Program-made: the position numbers and the translations under genes
In this document: positions 38,109 through 47,184 of the stretch, in pieces
Layout of the letters: each line of letters starts with the position of its first letter
How positions within the stretch are numbered: position 1 is the stretch's first letter
The notes under the pieces: model-generated
Database searches by the model: none
What the model was told of the DNA's origin: nothing
What the model saw: only the letters and a program-made list of their open reading frames with translations
Source of the DNA: Luteimonas marina
GTDB lineage: Bacteria > Pseudomonadota > Gammaproteobacteria > Xanthomonadales > Xanthomonadaceae
DNA length: 64,000 nt
Direction: 5' to 3'
Assembly (NCBI RefSeq): GCF_007859325.1
Contig: NZ_VOHK01000007.1
Location: 1-64,000 of the forward strand

Positions 38109-40127
38109 ATGCGCGCGATTCCCCAGATCCTGTGCGGAGCCCTGCTTTCCGCCGTGCTGGCCTTCCCGCTGGTGGCGCAGGAGGCGTCGGTCGTGCCCGC
38201 GACCGTTGCGCCGACCGAGGCGCCCGTGGATCCGGCCGCACCCGTGGCCACCGGACCGGCCGCCGGCACCGGCACGCCCGTGCTGACGCGCGCCGACGCC
38301 GAGGCCTGGCTGGACGGCTTCTTCCCCTACGCGCTGGCCGCGGGCGACATCGCCGGCGCCGTGGTGGTCGTGGTCAAGGACGGCGAGGTGCTGCTGCAGA
38401 AGGGCTATGGCCATTCCGACCTGGCCACGCGCGCGCCGGTCGACCCCGAGGCGACGCTGTTCCGCCCCGGCTCGGTGTCGAAGCTGTTCACCTGGACCGC
38501 GGTGATGCAACTGGTCGAGCAGGGCAAGCTCGACCTCGACGCCGACCTCAACCAGTACATCGACTTTGAAATCCCGCCGCGCGACGGCGAGCCGGCGACG
38601 CTGCGCCAGGTGCTGACCCATACCGCCGGCTTCGAGGAGCAGATCCGCGCGCTGATCACCGCGCGCGAGGACGAGATCACGCCGCTGGGCGATGCGCTCA
38701 GGCGCTGGGTGCCCGAGTGCATCCACTCGCCCGGCACGACGCCGGCCTATTCCAACTACGCGACCGCACTGGCGGGCTACATCGTCGAGCGCGTGTCGGG
38801 CGAAACCTTCGACGACTACATCGAGCGCCACATCTTCGCGCCGCTCGGCATGGCGCATTCCAGTTTCCGCCAGCCGCTGCCGCCGGCACTGCTGGAGAAG
38901 ATGTCCAGGGGCTACGCCAAGGCCTCGGAAGGCGAGCCGAAGGACTACGAGTTCATCAGCCTCGCGCCCGCGGGCAGCCTGGCGGCGACCGGCGCCGACA
39001 TGGCGCGCTTCATGATCGCGCACCTGCAGGACGGCGCGTTCGGCGACGCGCGCATCCTCGGCGAGGCGACCGCGAAGCAGATGCACGAGACCGGGCAGGC
39101 CTCGGTCGGCCCGCTCAACCGGATGATGCTCGGCTTCTACGAGACCTCGGTGAACGGCCATCGCGCGATCTCGCACGGCGGCGACACGCAGTGGTTCCAC
39201 AGCGACCTGCAGCTGTTCCCCGACGATGGCATCGGCCTGTTCGTGTCGATGAACAGCTCCGGGCGCGACGGCGCGACGGGACACATCCGCTACGCGCTGT
39301 CGCGCGGATTCGCCGACCGCTACCTGCCCGGCGCGCCGGCGCAACCGGCGGGCGTTTCCGACGAGGACGCGAAGCTGCATGCGCAGCAGATCGCCGGCAC
39401 CTACACCAGCAGCCGGCGCCCGGACAGCAACTTCGTGTCGCTGGCCAACCTGCTGGGGCCGGTCAAGGTGGTGCCCAACGAGGACGGCACGATCAGCGTG
39501 ACGCTGGCGCTCGGACCGGGCGGCGCGCCGAAGAAGTGGCGCGAGGTCGAGCCCTGGGTGTGGCAGGACACCAACAGCACCGACCGGCTCGCCGCCGACG
39601 TCGTCGACGGCCGCGTCACGCGCTTCAGCATGGAGCCCTACGCGCCGATCATGGTGTTCCAGCGCCTGTCGGGGTGGCAGTCGCTGGCGATGCCGCTGCT
39701 GGTCGCGAGCCTGGTGGTGCTGCTGCTGACGGTCCTGGCCTGGCCGGTGTCGGCGCTGGTGCGTCGCTACTACGGCGTGCCGTACCGACTCGCCGGCGCC
39801 GATGCGCGAGCGCATCGCCTGGTGCGCATCGCCGCGCTGCTGGTGCTGGCGGCGATGGGCGGCGTGCTGGCGCTGGTGGTGGCGATGCTGGGCAAGCTGG
39901 AAATGACCAGCCCCGACACCGACGGGACGATCATCGCGCTGCGCCTGTTCGCCACGATCGTGCTGCCGCTGGGCGCCGCGGTCGCTGTGTGGAACGCCTG
40001 GCACGTGCTGCGCCATCCCCGCCGCCTGCTGGCCAAGCTGTGGGCGCTGCTGCTGGCGCTGGCCTGCCTGTTCCTGCTGTGGATCGGTTTTGCGAACCAC
40101 GTGATCGGCTTCGGCGCGAATTACTGA
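38109..40127 (+). CDS. Serine hydrolase (class C β-lactamase/PBP-like) with C-terminal membrane helices
   Basis: 672-aa exported protein. A signal peptide (about 1–22, ending FPLVAQ) precedes a penicillin-binding-type serine hydrolase domain with GSVSK (the SxxK nucleophile and base), the YSNYA motif (YxN) and the HGGDT box in place of KTG. The domain resembles D-aminopeptidase or D,D-carboxypeptidase-like enzymes. About 110 C-terminal residues hold four membrane helices, so it is anchored with the catalytic part in the periplasm. In this locus it probably trims D-amino-acid-containing peptides. First gene after the shared promoter block. Confidence 0.88.
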   Translation: MRAIPQILCGALLSAVLAFPLVAQEASVVPATVAPTEAPVDPAAPVATGPAAGTGTPVLTRADAEAWLDGFFPYALAAGDIAGAVVVVVKDGEVLLQKGYGHSDLATRAPVDPEATLFRPGSVSKLFTWTAVMQLVEQGKLDLDADLNQYIDFEIPPRDGEPATLRQVLTHTAGFEEQIRALITAREDEITPLGDALRRWVPECIHSPGTTPAYSNYATALAGYIVERVSGETFDDYIERHIFAPLGMAHSSFRQPLPPALLEKMSRGYAKASEGEPKDYEFISLAPAGSLAATGADMARFMIAHLQDGAFGDARILGEATAKQMHETGQASVGPLNRMMLGFYETSVNGHRAISHGGDTQWFHSDLQLFPDDGIGLFVSMNSSGRDGATGHIRYALSRGFADRYLPGAPAQPAGVSDEDAKLHAQQIAGTYTSSRRPDSNFVSLANLLGPVKVVPNEDGTISVTLALGPGGAPKKWREVEPWVWQDTNSTDRLAADVVDGRVTRFSMEPYAPIMVFQRLSGWQSLAMPLLVASLVVLLLTVLAWPVSALVRRYYGVPYRLAGADARAHRLVRIAALLVLAAMGGVLALVVAMLGKLEMTSPDTDGTIIALRLFATIVLPLGAAVAVWNAWHVLRHPRRLLAKLWALLLALACLFLLWIGFANHVIGFGANY

Positions 40128-40232
40128 TCGATGCGGGGCCGCGACCATGCGGCCCCGGACCCGCTCCTGCGGGGGCAGAACAATGACCGCCGACGTCCAT
40201 CCTCCATCGTCCATCCGGGAGCGCGTGAAGCC

Positions 40233-41234
40233 GTGCCCATCACCCTCGAACTGCACAACGAACCGCTGCCGATGGCGGCGCCGTTCCGCATCGCCGGCCA
40301 TGTGTTCACGGCGATGCCGGCCACCGTGGTGACGCTGCGCGATGGCGCGCACGTCGGGCGCGGCGAGGCGGCGGGCGTGTACTACAACGACGACCATCCC
40401 GACACGATGCTGGCGACGCTCGAAGCCCTGCGGCCGCGCATCGAGGCGGGCCTGGATCGCGACACGCTGCGCGCGCTGCTGCCGGCCGGCGGCGCGCGCA
40501 ATGCACTCGACGCCGCGCTGTGGGAGCTCGAATCGCAGCGCACGGGCGTGCCGGTGTGGAAGCTCGCCGGCCTCGACGGCGTGCGCCCGCTGCTGACCAC
40601 GTTCACCGTCGGTGCGGACGATCCGGCGGTGATGGCCGGGCACGCGGCCGCCTACACGCAGGCGCGCGCGCTGAAGCTCAAGCTCACCGGTGAACCGGAG
40701 CTCGACGCTGCACGCGTACGCGCGGTGCGCGCGCGCTGCCCGGAGGCGTGGATCGGCGTCGACGCCAACCAGGGCTACAGCGCGGACCGCTTGCCGTCGC
40801 TGCTGGCGGTGCTGGTCGAAGCGGGCGTCTCGCTGCTCGAACAGCCCTGCGCCCGCGGCCGCGAGGACGAACTCGACGGCATCGAGCGAGAGGTGCCGTT
40901 CGCCGCCGACGAAAGCATCCTCGACCTCGCCGAACTCGAGGCGCGCCACCGCCACTTCGACGTGGTCAACATCAAGCTCGACAAGTGCGGCGGCCTGACC
41001 GAGGGCCTGCTGATGGCGAAACGCGCGCGCGAACTGGGCAAGCGGGTGATGGTCGGCAACATGTGCGGCACCAGCCTGGCGGCGGCGCCGGCGTTCGTGC
41101 TGGGGCAGTGCTGCGACGTGGTCGACCTCGACGGCCCGATCTTCCTCGCGCGCGACCGCAGCCCGTCCGTGCGCTACGAGGATGGCCATGTCTTCTGCGG
41201 TGACGAGGTCTGGGGGCCGAAGGCCGCGCCGTGA
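40233..41234 (+). CDS. dgcA: Enolase-superfamily epimerase, N-acetyl-D-glutamate racemase (DgcA)-like
   Basis: 333-aa member of the muconate-lactonising/dipeptide epimerase branch. Catalytic residues are visible: first Lys in ALKLKLTG (KxK), metal ligands in VDANQGY, LLEQP and FAADES, and second Lys in VNIKLDKCGG. DgcA racemises N-acetyl-D-glutamate made by DgcN, and a dgcN homologue is present at 47185. An L-Ala-D/L-Glu epimerase role is the alternative. The GTG at 40233 keeps the first β-strand (ITLELHNEPL...PFRIAG) of the capping domain; an ATG at 40272 would cut it. GTGA overlap with the POT gene. Confidence 0.82.
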   Translation: MPITLELHNEPLPMAAPFRIAGHVFTAMPATVVTLRDGAHVGRGEAAGVYYNDDHPDTMLATLEALRPRIEAGLDRDTLRALLPAGGARNALDAALWELESQRTGVPVWKLAGLDGVRPLLTTFTVGADDPAVMAGHAAAYTQARALKLKLTGEPELDAARVRAVRARCPEAWIGVDANQGYSADRLPSLLAVLVEAGVSLLEQPCARGREDELDGIEREVPFAADESILDLAELEARHRHFDVVNIKLDKCGGLTEGLLMAKRARELGKRVMVGNMCGTSLAAAPAFVLGQCCDVVDLDGPIFLARDRSPSVRYEDGHVFCGDEVWGPKAAP

Positions 41235-42493
41235 ATTCGGCGGCCGACAAGACCTGGTTCGGCCAGCCGCGCGGGCTGACGATCCTGTTCCTGACCCAGA
41301 TGTGGGAGCTGTTCTCCTACTACGGCATGCGCACGCTGCTGGTCTACTACATGACCAAGCAGCTGCTGTTCGCGCAGGAGAAGGCGTCCTTCATCTACGG
41401 CACCTACACCGCGATGGCGTACTTCACGCCGATCCTCGGCGGCGCGATCGCCGACCGCTGGCTGGGCAAGCGCAATGCGGTGATCCTGGGCGGCAGCATC
41501 ATGGCCTTCGGCCACTTCGTGATGGCGTTCGAGCCGATGTTCTACCTGGCGCTGGCGACAATCGCGCTCGGCAACGGCCTGTTCCTGCCCAGCCTGCCGA
41601 GCCAGATCAACGACCTCTACGCCGCCGACGATCCGCGCCGCGGGCGCGCGTACAACGTCTACTACGTGGGCCTGAACATCGGCGGCTTCCTCGCGCCGCT
41701 GGTGTGCGGCACGCTCGGCGAGCTCTACGGCTGGCACTACGGCTTCGGCGCCGCGGGCGTGGGCATGTTCGCGGGCCTGGTGATCTACATTGCGGGGCGG
41801 CGCTACCTGCCGCCGGAGCTGCAGCGTCGCGCGGCGCCCGCCGTCGCTGCGCAGGACGCGCGCCGCAACCATCGCCGGGTGTGGTGGCTGCTGCTCGGCG
41901 TCGGCATCGCCGCGACCATCTTCCGCGGCGCCTACGAGCAGATCGGCAACACCCTGCCGCTGTGGATCGACACCGGCGTGGATCGCACCCTGGGCGGGCT
42001 CACGATCCCGATGACCTGGTTCCAGTCGCTCAACCCGCTGCTGGTGATCTCGATGACGCCGCTGCTGCTGATGGCCTGGCGCCGCCGCGCCGCCGCCGGC
42101 CGCGAGACCTCGCCGGCGATGCGCATGGCGATCGGCGCGCTGATCGTCGCGGCCGCCTACGTGCTGCTGGCCGCCGTGGCCGCGCTGGCCGGCGAGGCGC
42201 GCGTGGGCTGGGCCTGGCTGGTGGCGTTCTTCGTGATCCTGACCCTCGGCGAGCTGTACATCCTGCCGACCGGCCTGGGCCTGTTCGCGAAGCTCGCGCC
42301 GCAGCGCCTCGGCGCGACCACGGTCGCGTCGTGGTTCCTCGCCGTCTTCAGCGGCAGCCTGCTGGCCGGCGTGGTCGGCACGCTGTGGTCGAAGGCGAGC
42401 CATGCCGGCTTCTTCCTGCTGCTGGCGGGGCTGGCGGTGGTCGCGGCCGCGCTGCTGTGGCGGCTGGACCGGCCGATTCGTACGCTGTCATGA
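41231..42493 (+). CDS. POT/PTR2-family proton-coupled peptide transporter
   Basis: 420-aa inner-membrane MFS carrier with about 12 helices. The POT signatures are present: ELFSYYGMRTLLVYYM (ExxERFxYY-like, with the charged residues reduced), GAIADRWLGKRNAVILGG, and YYVGLNIGGFLAPL with FGAAGVGM. It probably imports di- or tripeptides for the intracellular D-Glu enzymes. The start codon is GTG overlapping the stop of the epimerase gene. It is somewhat shorter than typical POT proteins (about 450–500 aa). Confidence 0.9.
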   Translation: MNSAADKTWFGQPRGLTILFLTQMWELFSYYGMRTLLVYYMTKQLLFAQEKASFIYGTYTAMAYFTPILGGAIADRWLGKRNAVILGGSIMAFGHFVMAFEPMFYLALATIALGNGLFLPSLPSQINDLYAADDPRRGRAYNVYYVGLNIGGFLAPLVCGTLGELYGWHYGFGAAGVGMFAGLVIYIAGRRYLPPELQRRAAPAVAAQDARRNHRRVWWLLLGVGIAATIFRGAYEQIGNTLPLWIDTGVDRTLGGLTIPMTWFQSLNPLLVISMTPLLLMAWRRRAAAGRETSPAMRMAIGALIVAAAYVLLAAVAALAGEARVGWAWLVAFFVILTLGELYILPTGLGLFAKLAPQRLGATTVASWFLAVFSGSLLAGVVGTLWSKASHAGFFLLLAGLAVVAAALLWRLDRPIRTLS

Positions 42494-42540
42494 ACCGAAT
42501 TGCCACGAACCACGATGCGATGCCCCGCAAGAAAATTCAT

Positions 42541-42626
42541 CCGTCATTCCCGCGAAAGCGGGAATCCATGGACGTTAGCCCATTGAAAGCAAGGTCCATG
42601 GATCCCCGCTTTCGCGGGGATGACGG
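42541..42626. repeat. Paired palindromic repeat (CGTCATTCCCGCGAAAGCGGG)
   Basis: CCGTCATTCCCGCGAAAGCG at left and CGCTTTCGCGGGGATGACGG at right, with matching inner TCCATGGA sequences. Same design as at 9424, 26420, 54261 and 60075. Confidence 0.8.
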
Positions 42627-42655
42627 TACAGGAAGCTTGCGGGACACCACACCAG

Positions 42656-42696
42656 TGTCATTCCTCCCCCGGATCAAGTCCGAGGGAGGAATGACA
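42656..42696. repeat. Palindromic repeat TGTCATTCCTCCCCCGGAT
   Basis: Single palindrome TGTCATTCCTCCCYCGGA / TCCGAGGGAGGAATGACA around ATCAAG. A second copy of the same element lies at 47092–47132, upstream of dgcN. Confidence 0.75.
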
Positions 42697-42734
42697 AGGC
42701 TGACTTTGTCTTCATGCTCCAAGGAGTCCAGACC

Positions 42735-44441
42735 ATGCCGCGCCTCACGCTCGCCCTGCTCGCCCTCGCCCTTGCCGCCTGCAGTACGACGCCGGCGGCC
42801 GACGCACCTTCGCAGCGCTACGACCTGCTGATCCGCAACGGCACCGTCTACGACGGCAGCGGCGCCGCGCCGCTGCGCGTCGACGTGGCAGTGAACGGCG
42901 ACCGCATCGCCGCGCTGCTGCCCGCCGGCAGCGCGGCTTCCGCCGCGCAGGTGCTGGACGCGCAGGGGCGCGCGGTATCGCCGGGCTTCATCAACGTACT
43001 GAGCTGGGCGGTCGATTCGCTGATCGCCGACGGCCGCGGCATGGGTGACACGAAGCAGGGCGTCACCCTGGAGATCTTCGGCGAGGGCTGGTCGATGGGG
43101 CCGCTCAACGCGCGCATGAAGGCCGATGCGATCAGGCAGCAGGGCGACATCCGCTATCCGATCGAGTGGACCACGCTCGGCGAATACCTCGATCATCTCG
43201 TGAAGCGCGGCGTCACCCCGAACGTGGCGTCCTTCGTCGGCGCGACCACGGTGCGCATCCACGAACTGGGCGAGGACGACGTCAAGCCGGACGCTGCGCA
43301 GCTGGCGCGCATGCAGGACCTCGTGCGCGCGGCGATGGCCGAAGGCGCGCTCGGCGTCGGCAGTTCGCTGATCTATCCGCCGGCGGCGTTCGCGGATTCG
43401 GCCGAGCTGGTTGCGCTGGCGCAGGCCGCGGCCGAGTCGGGCGGCGGCTACGTCGCGCACATGCGCAGCGAGGCCGACCGCTTCCTTGAGGCGCTCGACG
43501 AGACCATCGCCATCGCGCGCGCCACCGGACAGCGCGCCGAGGCCTACCACCTCAAGGCCGCGGGCGAGAAGAACTGGCCGAAGATGGCGCAGGCGATCGC
43601 GAGGATCGACGCCGCGCGCGCGGAAGGCCTGCCCGTCGGCGCGAACATGTACGCCTACACCGCCGGCGCCACCGGCCTCACCGCCGCGCTCCCGCCGTGG
43701 GTGCAGGCGGGAGGACACGCGGCCATGGTGGCGCGGCTGAAGGACCCCGCGATCCGCACGCGCGTGGTCGCGGAGATGCGCGATCCACACGTCGACTGGG
43801 AGAACCTGCGCCTGCTCGCCGGCGCCGACGATCGCGTGCTGCTGATCGACTTCCGCAACGAAGCGCTCAAGCCGCTGACCGGCCGCACGCTGGAGGACGT
43901 GGCGCGCGAGCGCGGCGCCTCGCCGGAGGAGACCGTGCTCGACCTGATCGTCGAGGACGATTCGCGCGTGGGCGCGGCCTACTTCCTGATGAGCGAGGAG
44001 AACGTAGAGCTGGGCCTGAAGCAGCCGTGGACGAGCCTGGGCTCGGATGCGGAATCCTCCGCGCCCGAAGGCGTGTTCCTGAAATCGAGCACGCATCCGC
44101 GCGCCTACGGCAACGTCGCGCGCTTCCTCGGGCACTACGTGCGCGAGCGCGGGCTGATGCCGCTGGAGCAGGGCATCCATCGCCTGACCGGGCTGCCGGC
44201 CGCGAACTGGAAGCTGCAGGATCGCGGCTGCCTGCAGCCGGGCTGCTTCGCCGACATCGTGGTGTTCGACCCGGCCACGATCGCCGACCACGCCACCTAT
44301 GCCAAGCCGCAGCAGTACGCCACCGGCGTCGCCCATGTCTTCGTCAACGGCGTGCAGGTGCTGCGCGACGGCGAGCACACCGGCGCGACGCCGGGGCGGG
44401 TGGTGCGGGGGCCGGGATGGCGGGGGAGCGACGAGCTGTAG
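42735..44441 (+). CDS. Lipoprotein N-acyl-D-amino-acid deacylase (amidohydrolase family)
   Basis: 568-aa metal-dependent hydrolase that releases D-amino acids (or D-Glu) from N-acyl forms. The signal sequence has a lipobox (ALALAAC, lipidated Cys at about residue 17), so it is periplasmic and membrane-anchored. The D-aminoacylase signature starts YDLLIRNGTVYDGSG and continues with GFINVLSWAVDSLI, where the usual HTHDD metal motif is replaced. HMRSEADRF, YHLKAAGEKNW and the late KSSTHPRAYG.F follow. The ATG at 42735 has AAGGAG 8 nt upstream. The altered first metal site (NVLSW) departs from classical D-aminoacylases and may mean a mononuclear site. Confidence 0.87.
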   Translation: MPRLTLALLALALAACSTTPAADAPSQRYDLLIRNGTVYDGSGAAPLRVDVAVNGDRIAALLPAGSAASAAQVLDAQGRAVSPGFINVLSWAVDSLIADGRGMGDTKQGVTLEIFGEGWSMGPLNARMKADAIRQQGDIRYPIEWTTLGEYLDHLVKRGVTPNVASFVGATTVRIHELGEDDVKPDAAQLARMQDLVRAAMAEGALGVGSSLIYPPAAFADSAELVALAQAAAESGGGYVAHMRSEADRFLEALDETIAIARATGQRAEAYHLKAAGEKNWPKMAQAIARIDAARAEGLPVGANMYAYTAGATGLTAALPPWVQAGGHAAMVARLKDPAIRTRVVAEMRDPHVDWENLRLLAGADDRVLLIDFRNEALKPLTGRTLEDVARERGASPEETVLDLIVEDDSRVGAAYFLMSEENVELGLKQPWTSLGSDAESSAPEGVFLKSSTHPRAYGNVARFLGHYVRERGLMPLEQGIHRLTGLPAANWKLQDRGCLQPGCFADIVVFDPATIADHATYAKPQQYATGVAHVFVNGVQVLRDGEHTGATPGRVVRGPGWRGSDEL

Positions 44442-44456
44442 GCCCCTGCTTTTAGC

Positions 44457-44570
44457 CCCTTCCCCCGCTTGCGGGGGAAGGTTGGGATGGGGGCGCGAGG
44501 CGCGCAGCGCCGAGCGTTCTTCGCGAAAGGCGCCCCCGCCCCAGCCCTCCCCCGCAAGCGGGGGAGGGAG
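44457..44570. repeat. Long inverted repeat CCTTCCCCCGCTTGCGGGGGAAGG
   Basis: Two self-palindromic arms (CCCCGCTTGCGGGG at left and CCCCGCAAGCGGGG at right) also pair with each other through GGCGC.../...GCGCC. The spacer carries GCGCGCAGCGC. Located between the deacylase and the TonB promoter. Confidence 0.75.
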
Positions 44571-44603
44571 CAAGAGCAGGCCGAAAGCAATTTTCCGAAC
44601 GTG

Positions 44604-44641
44604 TTGACAATTTTCTGATTAGGATCATGATCCCCGATCAG
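44604..44641 (+). promoter_or_regulatory. Promoter/operator block shared with 37995–38033 (copy 2)
   Basis: TTGACA (44604–44609), 16-bp spacer, CATGAT -10 candidate. Half-sites CTGATT (44615–44620) and GATCAG (44636–44641). Conserved with copy 1 over about 42 bp, well beyond what a -35/-10 pair alone would need. Confidence 0.7.
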
Positions 44642-44722
44642 GATGTCCGGTGCGCGTGCCCTGACGGGGGAGCGGACCGGACGGATCCGCCAATGCCGCC
44701 GACTCGCCCGGGGAGACCAGAG

Positions 44723-47071
44723 ATGAACGCGTTCCAGTCCGCACGCCCGTGGTACCGCTCGCCGCTTTCCCTCGCGATCGCCAGCACGCTGGCGCTGGCC
44801 GCCGCCGCGCCCGTGGTCGCCCAGGACAGTCCCGGCGCCGATGCGCCGCCGTCCGCCGCGCAGGCCGACGCGGCCATGCTCGACACCGTGGTGGTCACCG
44901 CCAACAAGCGCGTCGAGAACATCCGCGAGGTCGGCGCCTCGATCAGCGTGATCGGCGAGCGCCAGCTCGAGAACATGGGGTCCAGCTCGCTGACCGACTA
45001 CGCCGCGCTGATCCCCGGCATGCAGGTGCAGAGCAGCGGTACGCCGGGCCTGACCTCGGTTTCGCTGCGCGGCATCTCCGCGCTGTCCCCCAGCGCGACC
45101 GTGGCGACCTACATCGACGAGGTCCCGGTCGGCTCCAGCGGCATCTACCAGGGCGCGAACGGGCTGATGCTCGACCTGCTGCCCTACGACATCAGCCGCG
45201 TCGAGGTGCTGCGCGGGCCGCAGGGCACGCTCTATGGTGCGGGCGCGGTCGGTGGCCTGCTCAAGTACGTGACCCGCGCGCCGGAACTGGCCGGCGACGA
45301 GTTCCGCATCGGCCTCGGCCTGCGCTCGGTGCAGGACGGCGACAGCGGCTGGAACGTACGGTTCGGCGCCAGCCTGCCGCTGCAGGAGGATCGCCTCGGC
45401 CTGCGCCTGAGCTTCGCGCGCAACGAGCTGCCGGGCTATACCGACAACGTCGTCGACGGCCGCCAGGACATCAACGGCGCCGAGCAGACCGGTGCGCGCG
45501 CGGCGCTGTGGTGGGACGGCGACGCCTTCGACCTCAACCTGTCGCTGCTGCAGCAGCGCATCCACGCCAGCGACCGCGCCACGGTCGCGCTCGACCCGGA
45601 ATCGGGCGCGCCGCTGTTCGGCGAGTTCACCGGCCGGACCTGGCAGCGGCAGCCGTTCTCCAAGGACCTGACGCTGGCCTCGCTGGGCCTGGAGTGGGAC
45701 CTGGGCTGGGGCGATTTCGTGTCCGCGACCGGCTGGTCGGAGACCCGGACGGTCGACCAGGTCGATTCGACCATCCAGTTCGGCGAGATTTCCAACCTGA
45801 TGCTGGGCCTGCCGGACCCGGGCAGCTCGTTCGTGCGCTACGGCTACGACCTCGACAAGGTCACGCAGGAGTTCCGCCTGACCTCGAAGAGCGGCGGACG
45901 CTTCGAGTGGATGGTCGGCGTGTTCTATACGAAGGAGGACGCGCTGCAGAGCCAGTTCGCCTGGCTGGGGCAACTCGACGGTGCGCCGCTGCCGGCGCCG
46001 TTCGACGGGATGTTCGGCACGCTCGCGCTGCTGGAGATGCCGAGCACCTACGAGGAACTCGCGCTGTTCGCCAACGGCTCCTGGCGCATCGGCGAACGCT
46101 TCAAGCTCGATGCCGGCATCCGCCAGGCACGCAACGACCAGTGGTTCAGCCAGAACACCACCGCCGGCATCCTGGTGCCGATCGGCGAGGCGCCGGGCGA
46201 GTCCAGCGAGGACGTGTTCACCTGGAGCCTGAGCCCGCAGTTCCAGCTTTCGCAGGACGTGATGCTGTACGCGCGCGCCGCCAGCGGCTACCAGCCGGGC
46301 GGCCCGAACGTGGCGGTGCCCGGCATGCCGCCGAGCGTGGACTCGTCGATGCTCGACAGCTACGAGATCGGGCTGAAGTCGCAGTTCGCCGATCGCCGGG
46401 TGACGCTCGACGTGTCCGCGTTCCGGATCGAATGGGACGACATCCAGGTGGGCGCCTCGTTCAACGGCATCGGTGGCCTGGTCAACGGCGGCGAGGCGAG
46501 CAGCGAGGGCCTGGAGCTGTCGTCGCGGTTCCGCGCGACGGACAACCTGGTGCTCGGGCTCAACGGCGCCTACACCAAGGCCAGGATCAAGAACGATTTC
46601 GAGTCGACCGTGATCCCGCAGGAAGGCTACGACGTGGTCCTCAACACCGGCCTGGCCGGCGACCGCATGCCCTACGTGCCGGAATGGTCGTGGTCGGCGA
46701 CCGCGGAATACGTCTTCACCACCGGCGCCGGCTTCAACGGCCAGGTGGGCGCGGCCCTGCGCTGGACCGGTGATCGCGTCAACAACACCACCGAACGCCA
46801 GCGCGTGACCGCGCCGGGCGATCCGTCGACGGTGCTGCAGGAAGTCGTGACGCCGCCGGTGGAAATCGACGGCTATCGCGCGCTCGACCTGTACGCCGGC
46901 TTCGGCCGCGGCCGCTGGGAGCTGCGCGCCTACGTCAACAACGTCACCGGCGAGGACGGCTGGTCGTCGATCTCGTCCGCCGACAACGAACTCACCGGCG
47001 CGCGCGTGCAGCTGGCCGCCGTGCCGATCCAGCCCCGCACCTTCGGCCTCGAATTCGACTACCGCTTCTGA
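44723..47071 (+). CDS. TonB-dependent outer-membrane receptor
   Basis: 782-aa receptor. The signal peptide (LAIASTLALAAAAPVVAQ) is followed by a TonB box-like LDTVVVTANKR. The plug domain runs to about residue 215 (LRGISA, VEVLRGPQGTLYGAGAVGGLLKYVTR). A long β-barrel ends in the aromatic terminus FGLEFDYRF. There is no STN signalling extension, so it is a transport receptor rather than a FecA-like transducer. Context suggests uptake of oligopeptides or other D-amino-acid substrates. The ATG at 44723 has GGGGAG 8 nt upstream; its own copy of the shared promoter block lies about 80 bp ahead. Confidence 0.93.
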   Translation: MNAFQSARPWYRSPLSLAIASTLALAAAAPVVAQDSPGADAPPSAAQADAAMLDTVVVTANKRVENIREVGASISVIGERQLENMGSSSLTDYAALIPGMQVQSSGTPGLTSVSLRGISALSPSATVATYIDEVPVGSSGIYQGANGLMLDLLPYDISRVEVLRGPQGTLYGAGAVGGLLKYVTRAPELAGDEFRIGLGLRSVQDGDSGWNVRFGASLPLQEDRLGLRLSFARNELPGYTDNVVDGRQDINGAEQTGARAALWWDGDAFDLNLSLLQQRIHASDRATVALDPESGAPLFGEFTGRTWQRQPFSKDLTLASLGLEWDLGWGDFVSATGWSETRTVDQVDSTIQFGEISNLMLGLPDPGSSFVRYGYDLDKVTQEFRLTSKSGGRFEWMVGVFYTKEDALQSQFAWLGQLDGAPLPAPFDGMFGTLALLEMPSTYEELALFANGSWRIGERFKLDAGIRQARNDQWFSQNTTAGILVPIGEAPGESSEDVFTWSLSPQFQLSQDVMLYARAASGYQPGGPNVAVPGMPPSVDSSMLDSYEIGLKSQFADRRVTLDVSAFRIEWDDIQVGASFNGIGGLVNGGEASSEGLELSSRFRATDNLVLGLNGAYTKARIKNDFESTVIPQEGYDVVLNTGLAGDRMPYVPEWSWSATAEYVFTTGAGFNGQVGAALRWTGDRVNNTTERQRVTAPGDPSTVLQEVVTPPVEIDGYRALDLYAGFGRGRWELRAYVNNVTGEDGWSSISSADNELTGARVQLAAVPIQPRTFGLEFDYRF

Positions 47072-47091
47072 TCCGAGCGACACACGATGAT

Positions 47092-47132
47092 TGTCATTCC
47101 TCCCCCGGATCAAGTCCGGGGTCGGAATGACA
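47092..47132. repeat. Palindromic repeat TGTCATTCCTCCCCCGGAT (second copy)
   Basis: Matches the element at 42656–42696 over about 27 bp in the left arm and centre; the right arm (CCGGGGTCGGAATGACA) is slightly diverged. Confidence 0.7.
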
Positions 47133-47184
47133 TCCGTGACACCTGCGACATCTGTTAGAGGTTCAAGGACCCGAGCGCCACCGC

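Noticed and set aside
38019-41189. 1056-codon minus-strand frame opposite the serine hydrolase and dgcA
   Set aside because: Shadow of the coding strand; no Shine-Dalgarno sequence, no family features, and it would erase two clear enzymes.
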